Part shown: positions 51,250 through 59,347 of the stretch, piece by piece | How positions within the stretch are numbered: the stretch's first letter is position 1 | Layout of the letters: every line of letters begins with the position of its first letter | DNA from: Chryseobacterium sp. | Lineage (GTDB): Bacteria > Bacteroidota > Bacteroidia > Flavobacteriales > Weeksellaceae | Length of the DNA: 64,000 bases | Assembly: GCF_019236175.1 (NCBI RefSeq) | Contig: NZ_JAFAJM010000014.1 | Span: forward strand, 1-64,000 | Direction: 5' to 3' | Made by a program: the position numbers and the translations under genes | The notes under the pieces: generated by a model | What the model was told of the DNA's origin: nothing | Databases searched by the model: none | Seen by the model: only the letters and a program-made list of their open reading frames with translations

Positions 51250-53025
51250 ATGAAATCAAATTTTAATAAACACCCTATCGTTAAGATACAAGGACACTCC
51301 TGCATCACCGGCTGGGAAGATATTGCAAAACAATTAAAAAAAAATACCCCCGAAACCATCACAATCGAATGTTATCCCGGAGTATTTTTAGAAGAAATCA
51401 GAAATTCGGTCCAGAAATTATTACAACCTGACCTGATCATTGATACTTCAGAAGCCATGAAATCTGAAGACGAAATCGCTGTTATGGTACAGAGTTATGT
51501 TACTGATGATCCTGTATTTGGTTTTATTACTCCATTGGAGCTGGCGGATTATTTTGACGTTTCCCGGATAGCCTCTGTCAGAAAAAAGATAAATAATACG
51601 AAAGGCTGTACAGTCATTATAGGTCCCGGAGCCACTTTAATTTCTGAGCATTCAGACCTTTCCGTTTATGCGGATATGCCCCGTTGGGAAATTCAGATGC
51701 GGTTTCGTAATCATACAGCCTGTAATCTGGGGAAATCCAATTTAACAGACTCTTTTGCCTATCGATACAAACATGCCTATTTTGTAGACTGGCGCGTAAG
51801 TGACCGCTATAAAAAACAAATCCTTAACTCCTGCCAATGGGTACTGGATACCACCACACCTAATGATCCTAAAATGATTGGTATAAAAACTCTATTTGAG
51901 GCGCTTGAGAGAACTGTGCAGCGTCCATTCAGAGTTGTTCCGTTTTTTGATCCGGGACCATGGGGCGGACAATGGTTAAAAGAAGTTTGTGATTTAGACA
52001 GAAACCGTCCCAACTATGCATGGGGTTTCGACTGTGTGCCTGAAGAGAATAGTTTGCTATTAGGTTTTGGAGATAAGATAATGGAAATTCCTTCGATCAA
52101 TCTGGTATTCTTCCGGCCCGAAGCATTACTGGGTAAAAAAGTGTATGAAGGTTTTGGAGACGAATTTCCGATCCGTTTTGATTTCCTGGATACCATGGAA
52201 GGCGGTAATCTGAGTCTACAGGTACATCCGCTAAAAGAATATATAAAGGAAAAATTTGGGATGACTTATACTCAGGATGAGAGCTACTATATGCTGGATG
52301 CAAAAGAAGGATCCTTTGTCTATCTCGGACTGAAAGAAAATATTGCCCCTGAAGCAATGATGAAAGACCTTGCAGAGGCACAAAACAGCGAAATTCCCTT
52401 TGATGCAGAACAATATGTACAAAAATGGCCCGTTCGGAAACATGATCATGTATCCATTCCGGCAGGTACCATACATTGTTCAGGAGCTGATGCTGTAGTT
52501 TTGGAAATTAGTGCAACTCCCTATATTTTTACCTTTAAACTTTGGGACTGGAACCGAATGGGACTTGACGGAAAACCGAGGCCCATTTCATTGGAACATG
52601 GTAAAAATGTAATCCAGTGGGACCGAACGACTTCATGGACAAAAGAAAATATACTTAGCCTTACAGAGCCTGTAGCCTCTGGGGACGGCTGGAGAGAAGA
52701 ACGTACCGGCCTGGATGCAATGTCATTTATAGAAACCCGCAGACATTGGTTTACAAAAAAAGTAATTCATCATACGGAAGGAGTTGTTAATGTATTAAAT
52801 TTGGTAGAAGGCAGAGAAATTATGGTAGAGAGCCCTGATGGTAGTTTCGAGCCTTATATTATTCATTACGCCGAAACTTTTATTGTTCCAGCTCATATAG
52901 GAACATACACCATCACTCCTTATGGTGAAAGTACCGGTCAAGAATGTGTAACCATAAAAGCAAGTATCCGTACGGATATGATTGCAGAGAAAGTTTTAAA
53001 ACAAACAGTATGCAAGAAAGTATAA
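51250..53025 (+). CDS. manA: Class I mannose-6-phosphate isomerase with N-terminal extra domain
   Basis: A 591-residue protein. Residues ~225-591 are a class I phosphomannose isomerase: FFDPGPWGGQWLKE, the zinc-binding QVHP (His326), a later Glu/His region with IPAGTIHCSGAD, and the C-terminal cupin. It interconverts mannose-6-phosphate and fructose-6-phosphate. Residues 1-220 are an added domain (KIQGHSCITGW, TIECYPGVFLEEI, VIIGPGATLIS, MRWEIQ-like strands) without a Walker A motif; it vaguely recalls a kinase-like fold but I cannot name it. The MFS gene overlaps the end by 16 bp. Confidence 0.85.
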   Translation: MKSNFNKHPIVKIQGHSCITGWEDIAKQLKKNTPETITIECYPGVFLEEIRNSVQKLLQPDLIIDTSEAMKSEDEIAVMVQSYVTDDPVFGFITPLELADYFDVSRIASVRKKINNTKGCTVIIGPGATLISEHSDLSVYADMPRWEIQMRFRNHTACNLGKSNLTDSFAYRYKHAYFVDWRVSDRYKKQILNSCQWVLDTTTPNDPKMIGIKTLFEALERTVQRPFRVVPFFDPGPWGGQWLKEVCDLDRNRPNYAWGFDCVPEENSLLLGFGDKIMEIPSINLVFFRPEALLGKKVYEGFGDEFPIRFDFLDTMEGGNLSLQVHPLKEYIKEKFGMTYTQDESYYMLDAKEGSFVYLGLKENIAPEAMMKDLAEAQNSEIPFDAEQYVQKWPVRKHDHVSIPAGTIHCSGADAVVLEISATPYIFTFKLWDWNRMGLDGKPRPISLEHGKNVIQWDRTTSWTKENILSLTEPVASGDGWREERTGLDAMSFIETRRHWFTKKVIHHTEGVVNVLNLVEGREIMVESPDGSFEPYIIHYAETFIVPAHIGTYTITPYGESTGQECVTIKASIRTDMIAEKVLKQTVCKKV

Positions 53026-54374
53026 ATTCCAATATTGTTTACAAAGCCACATTGGTAGCCTCTGTAGGTGGTTTATTATTCGGGTATGATACTGCTGTTA
53101 TTTCGGGAGCTATTGGTTTTATGAAAACCTATTATCATCTTTCTGATGTGATGACCGGCTGGATAGCTTCCTGTGCATTACTGGGTTGTATTGCCGGAGC
53201 GATGTACTCCGGAAAACTAAGCGATGCTGTAGGACGTAAAAGAGTATTGATGCTTTCCGCTGTATTATTTACCATTTCATCTGTAGGTACCGCAATAGCA
53301 CAGGATCTTTGGATCTTTGTTATTTTTCGTATCATCGGCGGCATGGGAATCGGAATCGCATCCATGCTTTCTCCTATGTATATTTCAGAAATGGCACCTG
53401 CTGCTATTCGGGGGCGCCTGATCTCTATTTTTCAGCTGGGAATCGTCACAGGAATTCTAATCATTTATTTTGTGAATGCTTATATCGCCGGAATTCATAA
53501 TGAAAACTGGAATATATCCACAGGCTGGCGATGGATGTTCGGGTCAGGAATTATTCCCTCAGTAATTTTTGTTTTGTTACTGCTCTCTGTACCTGAAAGT
53601 CCACGATGGCTCGCCGGGCAACGACGAAATGCAGAGGCACTGGAGATTCTCCGTCACATTAACGGAACTGAAAAAGCTAAGCAGGAACTGGAATCTATTA
53701 ATGAATTGCTGAAAGACGAAATGCCTTTTTCTTTTGCTGAAGTAAAAGAGACTCAATTTAAGCAACCCCTGATCATTGGCATTTTACTCGCTGTATTTTC
53801 ACAGATAACAGGAATCAATGCGATTATGTATTATGCGCCTGAAATTTTCAAATCAACAGGTGTAGGTTCCGATTCTGCATTTATGCAAACTATTCTGGTA
53901 GGCATTATCAACCTCATCTTTACTTTTGTAGCTATCAGATATGTGGACCACTGGGGAAGAAAGAAACTGCTTCTTCTGGGAGTTTCCGGAATGACAATCT
54001 GCCTGTTTATTGTAGGTTTTGCTTTCCATACCCGACAGCAGGGTTATCTTGTTCTTGTGGCGATCCTGGGGTATATTGCCTCCTTTGCCATGTCATTGGG
54101 ACCGCTAACATTTGTTGTTATTGCAGAAATTTTCCCTGCAAAAGCACGTGCAACGGCGATGTCTGTAGCTACTTTTTTTCTATGGCTTTCTGTATTTCTG
54201 GTATCTCAGACCTTTCCCATTCTTATAGGGTCTGTAGGGAATGCCGGTACATTCTGGATGTATATGGCTATTGCTGTACTCACATTCATATTTGTATGGA
54301 AGATGATTCCTGAAACCAAAGGAAAAACACTTGAAGAAATTGAAAAAGGGTGGAAAAAAAACAGGCATGGTTAA
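53010..54374 (+). CDS. Sugar porter family MFS transporter (XylE/GalP-like)
   Basis: A 454-residue 12-helix transporter. Sugar-porter signatures are clear: GGLLFGYDTAVISGA (helix 1), SGKLSDAVGRKR, ISEMAPAAIRGRLIS, VPESPRWLAGQRR, QITGINAIMYYAPEIF and the C-terminal PETKGKTLEEIE. Such proteins import hexoses or pentoses by proton symport. In this operon mannose is the likely cargo. I use ATG 53010 (MQESINS), overlapping the isomerase gene by 16 bp; the longer frame adds an unlikely 22-residue leader. Confidence 0.93.
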   Translation: MQESINSNIVYKATLVASVGGLLFGYDTAVISGAIGFMKTYYHLSDVMTGWIASCALLGCIAGAMYSGKLSDAVGRKRVLMLSAVLFTISSVGTAIAQDLWIFVIFRIIGGMGIGIASMLSPMYISEMAPAAIRGRLISIFQLGIVTGILIIYFVNAYIAGIHNENWNISTGWRWMFGSGIIPSVIFVLLLLSVPESPRWLAGQRRNAEALEILRHINGTEKAKQELESINELLKDEMPFSFAEVKETQFKQPLIIGILLAVFSQITGINAIMYYAPEIFKSTGVGSDSAFMQTILVGIINLIFTFVAIRYVDHWGRKKLLLLGVSGMTICLFIVGFAFHTRQQGYLVLVAILGYIASFAMSLGPLTFVVIAEIFPAKARATAMSVATFFLWLSVFLVSQTFPILIGSVGNAGTFWMYMAIAVLTFIFVWKMIPETKGKTLEEIEKGWKKNRHG

Positions 54375-54436
54375 AATGATCGGGTCACGAACGCATGAAT
54401 AACCGGGATTCACAGAATTGTGGCCGGAATATAAAT

Positions 54437-54470
54437 ACAGCCGGATACAAAATAAAAGACTACCGGCTGT
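54437..54470. other. Hairpin between convergent glycan gene sets
   Basis: A perfect 8-bp stem (ACAGCCGG / CCGGCTGT) with an 18-nt loop spans the GH65 stop codon. It has no good T run, so its role as terminator is doubtful. Confidence 0.35.
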
Positions 54471-56493
54471 TGGAGAATGTCAAATTTCCGGGACCGATTC
54501 CTTTAACAGTCACTTTTTTCCAATGCGGGGGCAAAGCTGTTTTTGCAGCTTTTAAAGAACCTTTTTCATCCATATCTATGCCTGCAAAACCCATCATCAC
54601 TGCCTGTAAGACTCCTCCTGCGCCCGTTATAAAATAAGGATTATCTCCTTCTTCTGTTTCAGCCAACACCCTGAACGGGGGCAAAAGATTAGGTTCATAA
54701 GATTCTTTAAACCATTTATATGCTTGCCTGCCCTCTCCCAGCCTGCTGTATAATAAAGCAAAAATAGCTTTGGTCATTGCCGGAGCTTTCCTATTGGGTA
54801 TACGTTCCTGATAGTACTGTAAATCTTTTCGGATCTGATCTTTATCCTGGATAACATTCAGCGGATAAGCCAGTAAATTGACATCAGCCTGCTTAATGTC
54901 TGCCCCTTTATAAGTATCATGTTCTTTTGTCACTCCATTTTCAAGCTTAGTAAAAATGAGGTTTTCCGCTATTTCGTCCCATTTTTTATTGAACGGAATA
55001 TTCAGGACTCCGGCTGCTGCATTGGCCCACTTAAGATTTTGTTTTGCTATAGCATTGGTATAGGCATTGTTATCTACATTCTCAGCCCATTCATCAGCTG
55101 CTACTACGTTTTTAATGTGGTACTCCTTTCCTTCTTTTTCTACACGGGACTGCCAGAATTCGGCAGTTTTACTTAAAATAGGCCAGCCTTTATCTCTGAG
55201 CCAATGTGTATCTTTAGTCATGAGATAATAGTACCATGCGGCAAAAGCCACATCTCCGGTGATATGATGTTCGTACGTTCCCGATAATGCCCAGACCGGT
55301 GTTTCTTCTTCTCCCGAAACAGCACTTTCCCATGGAAACATGGCGCCTTTGTAGCCATGCATTCTTGCGTTGGTTTCCGCAGCTTTTATGCGATTAAAAC
55401 GGTAATTGATCAGTCCTTTTGCCGTTTCCGGATGAAAAAACACTAAGGGTTTGAACATAAACATTTCTGTGTCCCAGAAAATATGCCCGTTGTAACCGGT
55501 GCCGCTTAAGCCTACTGGTGAGAGTGAGTAATCGGAACCTTCTCTTGAAAAAGAATACAGATGATATAACATATTGTGAACATCCTGTTGTGCCTGTGGA
55601 TCCCCTTCTATTTCAATATCTCCCTTCCATAGGTTCTGCCATTCTGCTTCATGTTTTTTATAGAGCTGCTCCGGATTTTGCAAATTAGCGTAGATACTCA
55701 GTCTTTCGGCTGTATTGTACGGATCATGAACCTGAGACGATGATACCATTGAGCCAATCAGGGAGAAGGTATAGGTTTCTGATGCTTTTAATTTTCTGAC
55801 AAACTTCATAAGGTGTGCATCACTGTCTCTGATTTCATGAGAAACCTTTGGCTGGCTGTATTGTTCTTCAGGAAATACAAATGTTGTACTCGCTGCCATT
55901 GTAAGAGCTCCTGTCGGACTTTTAGCAACGGAGGTCAGAAGAGGTATGGTAGCATGCGGAGGGCTCACTTCATTATAATTTTGTTGAGAAGGTAAAAATC
56001 CCTGTGGGGTTTTAAGATTACTTTCTGCAACGAATGTCAGATCTTTTTTAGGATGAATAGTTACGGTAAGCATTACATTATTCGGGAGATGCCTTAATGC
56101 CACATATTGATATTCTACAGAAGCCTGATCTCCATAATCAAAAGTTCCCGAAAAAACAGCTGTTTTAAAATTGATTTCCTGGGTATAGTTGGAGACATTT
56201 TTCTGGTTAACCTGCTTCCAGTCAATATATAAATTAAAATCCAGCACATTAAAATTGGAAAGAAAATTACTGGTTCGTCCCCGTCCGTACTGATCGTAAA
56301 CTCCGGCAAGAATAGCATTTCCTGCTTTCAGAGGTTCTGGTGACGAAATCATCCCGATCATTCCATTTGAAACGGTAACACCGGTATATACATTCGGATT
56401 GATCTTCTCAGACCTGATGATCCAGGGATCCTGTGCTGCACAAAATCCAAAGAAACAGGTATATAAAATCGTTACAGCCAGTCTTTTTTTCAT
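54460..56493 (-). CDS. Glycoside hydrolase family 65 protein, likely alpha-glucoside hydrolase
   Basis: A 677-residue exported protein (signal ending FCAAQ). N-terminal beta-sandwich (~22-280) and (alpha/alpha)6 barrel with the GH65 acid Glu468 in ADEWAENVDNNAYTN. Glu612 or Glu614 (VLAETEEGDNPYF) sits where hydrolases of this family carry a general base, whereas phosphorylases lack one. From memory the layout resembles the kojibiose hydrolase of Flavobacterium johnsoniae, so alpha-1,2-glucosidase activity is a reasonable guess. Its ATG overlaps the GH97 stop by 1 bp. Confidence 0.85.
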   Translation of the reverse strand: MKKRLAVTILYTCFFGFCAAQDPWIIRSEKINPNVYTGVTVSNGMIGMISSPEPLKAGNAILAGVYDQYGRGRTSNFLSNFNVLDFNLYIDWKQVNQKNVSNYTQEINFKTAVFSGTFDYGDQASVEYQYVALRHLPNNVMLTVTIHPKKDLTFVAESNLKTPQGFLPSQQNYNEVSPPHATIPLLTSVAKSPTGALTMAASTTFVFPEEQYSQPKVSHEIRDSDAHLMKFVRKLKASETYTFSLIGSMVSSSQVHDPYNTAERLSIYANLQNPEQLYKKHEAEWQNLWKGDIEIEGDPQAQQDVHNMLYHLYSFSREGSDYSLSPVGLSGTGYNGHIFWDTEMFMFKPLVFFHPETAKGLINYRFNRIKAAETNARMHGYKGAMFPWESAVSGEEETPVWALSGTYEHHITGDVAFAAWYYYLMTKDTHWLRDKGWPILSKTAEFWQSRVEKEGKEYHIKNVVAADEWAENVDNNAYTNAIAKQNLKWANAAAGVLNIPFNKKWDEIAENLIFTKLENGVTKEHDTYKGADIKQADVNLLAYPLNVIQDKDQIRKDLQYYQERIPNRKAPAMTKAIFALLYSRLGEGRQAYKWFKESYEPNLLPPFRVLAETEEGDNPYFITGAGGVLQAVMMGFAGIDMDEKGSLKAAKTALPPHWKKVTVKGIGPGNLTFSNSR

Positions 56494-58601
56494 TACTTTA
56501 CAGGTTTTATACTGATGGCAAACCCTCCACCCGGAGCCAGTTTTATTTTTAGTTTTTCGTTGGATTTTATCTGCTGGCGGACAATTTCATAATTTTTCGG
56601 ATCATGATTCCAACTGGCATTTTTCCCGTCTTTGTAGATAACAGCTTGAAACTTCTGTCCTTTAGGTAGAAATGATAAATCTACGCTTGCTTCTCTTGGG
56701 TTTTCATCAGTAATACCGCCTACAAACCATTCATTTTTATTTTTTGCTTTTCTTGCGATGGTAATATAATCTCCGGGTTCTGCTTCCAGAATATAAGATG
56801 AATCCCAGTCTACTGCCACATCTTTGATAAACTGGAAGGCATCCGGATATTTTTTGTAATTCTCAATCAGATCAGCCGCCATCTGAAGCGGGCTGTACAT
56901 GGTAATATAAAGAGCCAGCTGCTTGGTGAGTGTTGTGCTTAATTTTGCTTTATTATTTCCATAAACGGAAAGATCACCTTCAAATATTCCGGGGGTATAA
57001 TCCATTGGTCCGCCGATCAGCCTTGTAAATGGTAAAATAGTAGTATGGTCCGGTTTGTTGCCGTTGAAAGACTCAAATTCTGTTCCTCTGGCAGATTCCT
57101 GTGCAATCCAGTTGGGATAGGTTCTGTGCAGTCCGGTAGGTCGTACGGCTTCATGGGAGTCTACCATAATCTGATACTGAGCAGCTGTTTCGGCAACATA
57201 TTTATAATGATTTACCATCCATTGCCCGTCATGATATTCACTTCGAGGAATAATAGGACCTACATAACCTGTTTTTACGGCATCATATCCGTTATCTTTC
57301 ATAAATCTGAACGCGTCTTTCAATTGCCGCTCATAGTCTACAGCTGAAGAGGTAGTTTCATGATGCATAATGATTTTTACGTGTTTGTTTTTTGCATATT
57401 CCTGAAGTTCTTTTACATCAAAGTCGGGATATGCCTTGATAAAACTGTAAATATGTTCTTTTCTGTAGGCCTGATTATCTTCCCATCCTTCATTCCATCC
57501 TTCTACCAGAACAGCATCAAATCCGTTGGCTGCTGCAAAATCAATATATTCTTTTACATGTTTTGTATTGGCACCATGTTTTCCGTTTGGTTTCAGTGTT
57601 TTATAATCTGTTTCTCCGATTCTGATATCCTGATAATCCGAATAGGCCCATGTAGATCCGCCGCCTGTAAAGTATTCCCACCATACTCCGATATATTTGG
57701 TAGGTTTGATCCAGGAAGTATCTTCTATTTTACTGGGCTCATTAAGATTTACAATCAGATTGGAAGCCAATATATCTCTGGCATCATCACTGATAATCAT
57801 TGTACGCCAGGGACTTACGGAACCGGTTTGGATAAACCCTCTTTCTCCGTTTTTATCGGGTGTCAGGTTAGAAGATAAAATGAAATTTTTCTCATCCAGA
57901 TTCAGGCTCATTGCCGGAAAATTAATCAAAGCGGCTTCATGAATGTTAATATAAATTCCATCCTGAGACTTCAGCATCAACGGAGTCTGTACGGCAAGTC
58001 CGGTACTTGGAGCTTTAGCAGCAAGTGGTTCTTTTCTCACCTCATCAATCAGCCCTGAAACTTCGGATAATCTGGAAGTGGTTACCGGAAATTCATTGGT
58101 ATCATAATCTGCGGGAATCCAGAAAGATTTATAATCTTTTCCAAGATTAAAAGAGGTAAGCTCGTTGCTGATCGTAAAATGTCTTAGCTCGGGCTGAACC
58201 GGGAATTCATACCGGAATCCCAATCCGTCATCAAAAAGTCTGAACCGGACGTCAAGTTTCCACCCAGTTTTATTTTGCACCAGATGAACGAGCATCTCAT
58301 TATAATGATTAGCCACTTCCCTATTGGGGCCCCAAACGGTTTTCCATGTATTATTTTCAGAAGTATAGGTAATATTTGTCACTGTAAATCCGGAAAAATA
58401 GGACGTGGAAGGCTTCAGAATAAATCCAAGTTTACTGTCCTTTAATATTGTTTTTCCTTTATACTCAAGGCCATAATAAGGACTTTCTTCTTCCATTTTA
58501 AAATTCAGTTTTAATTTGGCATTGGGGGATTCAAGTAATTGTGCATCAACCATTAGCCCGAATACAACAGACATATAAAGGCACAGCATATTTTTTATCA
58601 T
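56493..58601 (-). CDS. Glycoside hydrolase family 97 alpha-glucosidase, SusB-like
   Basis: A 702-residue exported enzyme (signal ~1-20). An N-terminal beta-sandwich (~25-290) precedes the catalytic barrel. The motifs IMHHETTSS, DSHEAVRPTG and QESARGTEFESF match the three catalytic/calcium-site glutamates of the inverting SusB-type subgroup, not the retaining galactosidase subgroup. SusB removes terminal alpha-glucose from oligosaccharides in the periplasm. It is coupled to the GH65 gene (1-bp overlap), so both glucosidases act on the same substrate. Confidence 0.92.
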   Translation of the reverse strand: MIKNMLCLYMSVVFGLMVDAQLLESPNAKLKLNFKMEEESPYYGLEYKGKTILKDSKLGFILKPSTSYFSGFTVTNITYTSENNTWKTVWGPNREVANHYNEMLVHLVQNKTGWKLDVRFRLFDDGLGFRYEFPVQPELRHFTISNELTSFNLGKDYKSFWIPADYDTNEFPVTTSRLSEVSGLIDEVRKEPLAAKAPSTGLAVQTPLMLKSQDGIYINIHEAALINFPAMSLNLDEKNFILSSNLTPDKNGERGFIQTGSVSPWRTMIISDDARDILASNLIVNLNEPSKIEDTSWIKPTKYIGVWWEYFTGGGSTWAYSDYQDIRIGETDYKTLKPNGKHGANTKHVKEYIDFAAANGFDAVLVEGWNEGWEDNQAYRKEHIYSFIKAYPDFDVKELQEYAKNKHVKIIMHHETTSSAVDYERQLKDAFRFMKDNGYDAVKTGYVGPIIPRSEYHDGQWMVNHYKYVAETAAQYQIMVDSHEAVRPTGLHRTYPNWIAQESARGTEFESFNGNKPDHTTILPFTRLIGGPMDYTPGIFEGDLSVYGNNKAKLSTTLTKQLALYITMYSPLQMAADLIENYKKYPDAFQFIKDVAVDWDSSYILEAEPGDYITIARKAKNKNEWFVGGITDENPREASVDLSFLPKGQKFQAVIYKDGKNASWNHDPKNYEIVRQQIKSNEKLKIKLAPGGGFAISIKPVK

Positions 58602-58769
58602 GATCTTCAGTTATTTAGTTGTTTAAACAAAGAGTTTCAGTTCATCCGGAAAAGATGAGAGCTAAAAACACGGATTTCCATATCATTCTGAAATTCAGTC
58701 TTATAGAAAAGACTATGTAAGAAATACAGAAACTGAAAAGAAGTATTTTCACCCTTGACATTCACATTA
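58602..58769. other. Intergenic region upstream of the GH97-GH65 pair
   Basis: AT-rich and without a credible reading frame. It should hold the promoter of the GH97-GH65 pair, but I find no exact TAnnTTTG match on the minus strand. Confidence 0.4.
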
Positions 58770-58807
58770 CATTTCTTCCCTTCTTCTTCTTTTGAAGGGA
58801 AGAAATG
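58770..58807 (-). terminator. Strong hairpin after the cupin gene
   Basis: A perfect 14-bp stem (58770-58783 / 58794-58807) with a 10-nt loop of T and C. The T run is weak, so it may attenuate or stabilise RNA between the two gene sets. Confidence 0.6.
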
Positions 58808-58825
58808 AATATGTTTTTATTTTAA

Positions 58826-59323
58826 TTATCTGCCGAAATCATCCTGTACGCGAACGATATCATCTTCATCAGAAGGATTAGAAGCATCAGTATGCTGCCA
58901 GATTTCAGCAACCACACCCCAGCCGTCCAGACCAATCAGCCTGTGTCTTTCTCCCTGCTGAAGTTTTACCTGATCTGCCGGATGATATTCTTTCAGTTCT
59001 CCTTCTTCATCGGTATTGCTTCTTTTAATTCCTACGCTACCTTCCACCACCTGCCAGATTTCGGCTCTTCTGTGGTGATATTGCCAGCTTAATCTTGCTT
59101 CCGGAGCAACGATAAGAATTTTAGGACTTAATTTCCCTCCAATCCTTAAACTATCAACATCAATCCCATCAAAATACTGATTGGCAAAATCCTGCGCCTG
59201 ATTTTCATCAATCACAAAAAAGCCGCCCCATGGTCTTGTATCATCTTTTGCTGCAATACTGAAACCTTGTGTTGCCAGTATTTTCTCTACTCTATCGAAT
59301 ATTTCTGTTTTTTCTGTACTCAT
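58826..59323 (-). CDS. Cupin, type II phosphomannose isomerase-like protein
   Basis: A 165-residue single-domain cupin. Metal-site residues are in WQYHHRRAEIWQVVEG (two His and Glu) and GERHRLIG (His). It resembles the isomerase cupin of type II mannose-6-phosphate isomerases without the nucleotidyltransferase domain. Flavobacterial homologues are often labelled phosphoheptose isomerase, for which I see no support. In a mannose locus it would duplicate the isomerase at 51250-53025. It follows the GH92 gene by 24 bp. Confidence 0.75.
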   Translation of the reverse strand: MSTEKTEIFDRVEKILATQGFSIAAKDDTRPWGGFFVIDENQAQDFANQYFDGIDVDSLRIGGKLSPKILIVAPEARLSWQYHHRRAEIWQVVEGSVGIKRSNTDEEGELKEYHPADQVKLQQGERHRLIGLDGWGVVAEIWQHTDASNPSDEDDIVRVQDDFGR

Positions 59324-59347
59324 ACAGTTGTATTTGTAGGTTAAAAT

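Noticed and set aside
57360..57878. 172-residue plus-strand frame inside the GH97 gene
   Set aside because: Antisense to a well-conserved glycosidase, Phe/Ile/Cys-rich, with no promoter or domain.
58826..59323. Phosphoheptose isomerase label for the cupin
   Set aside because: No SIS domain is present; it is a cupin with isomerase-type metal ligands in a mannose context.
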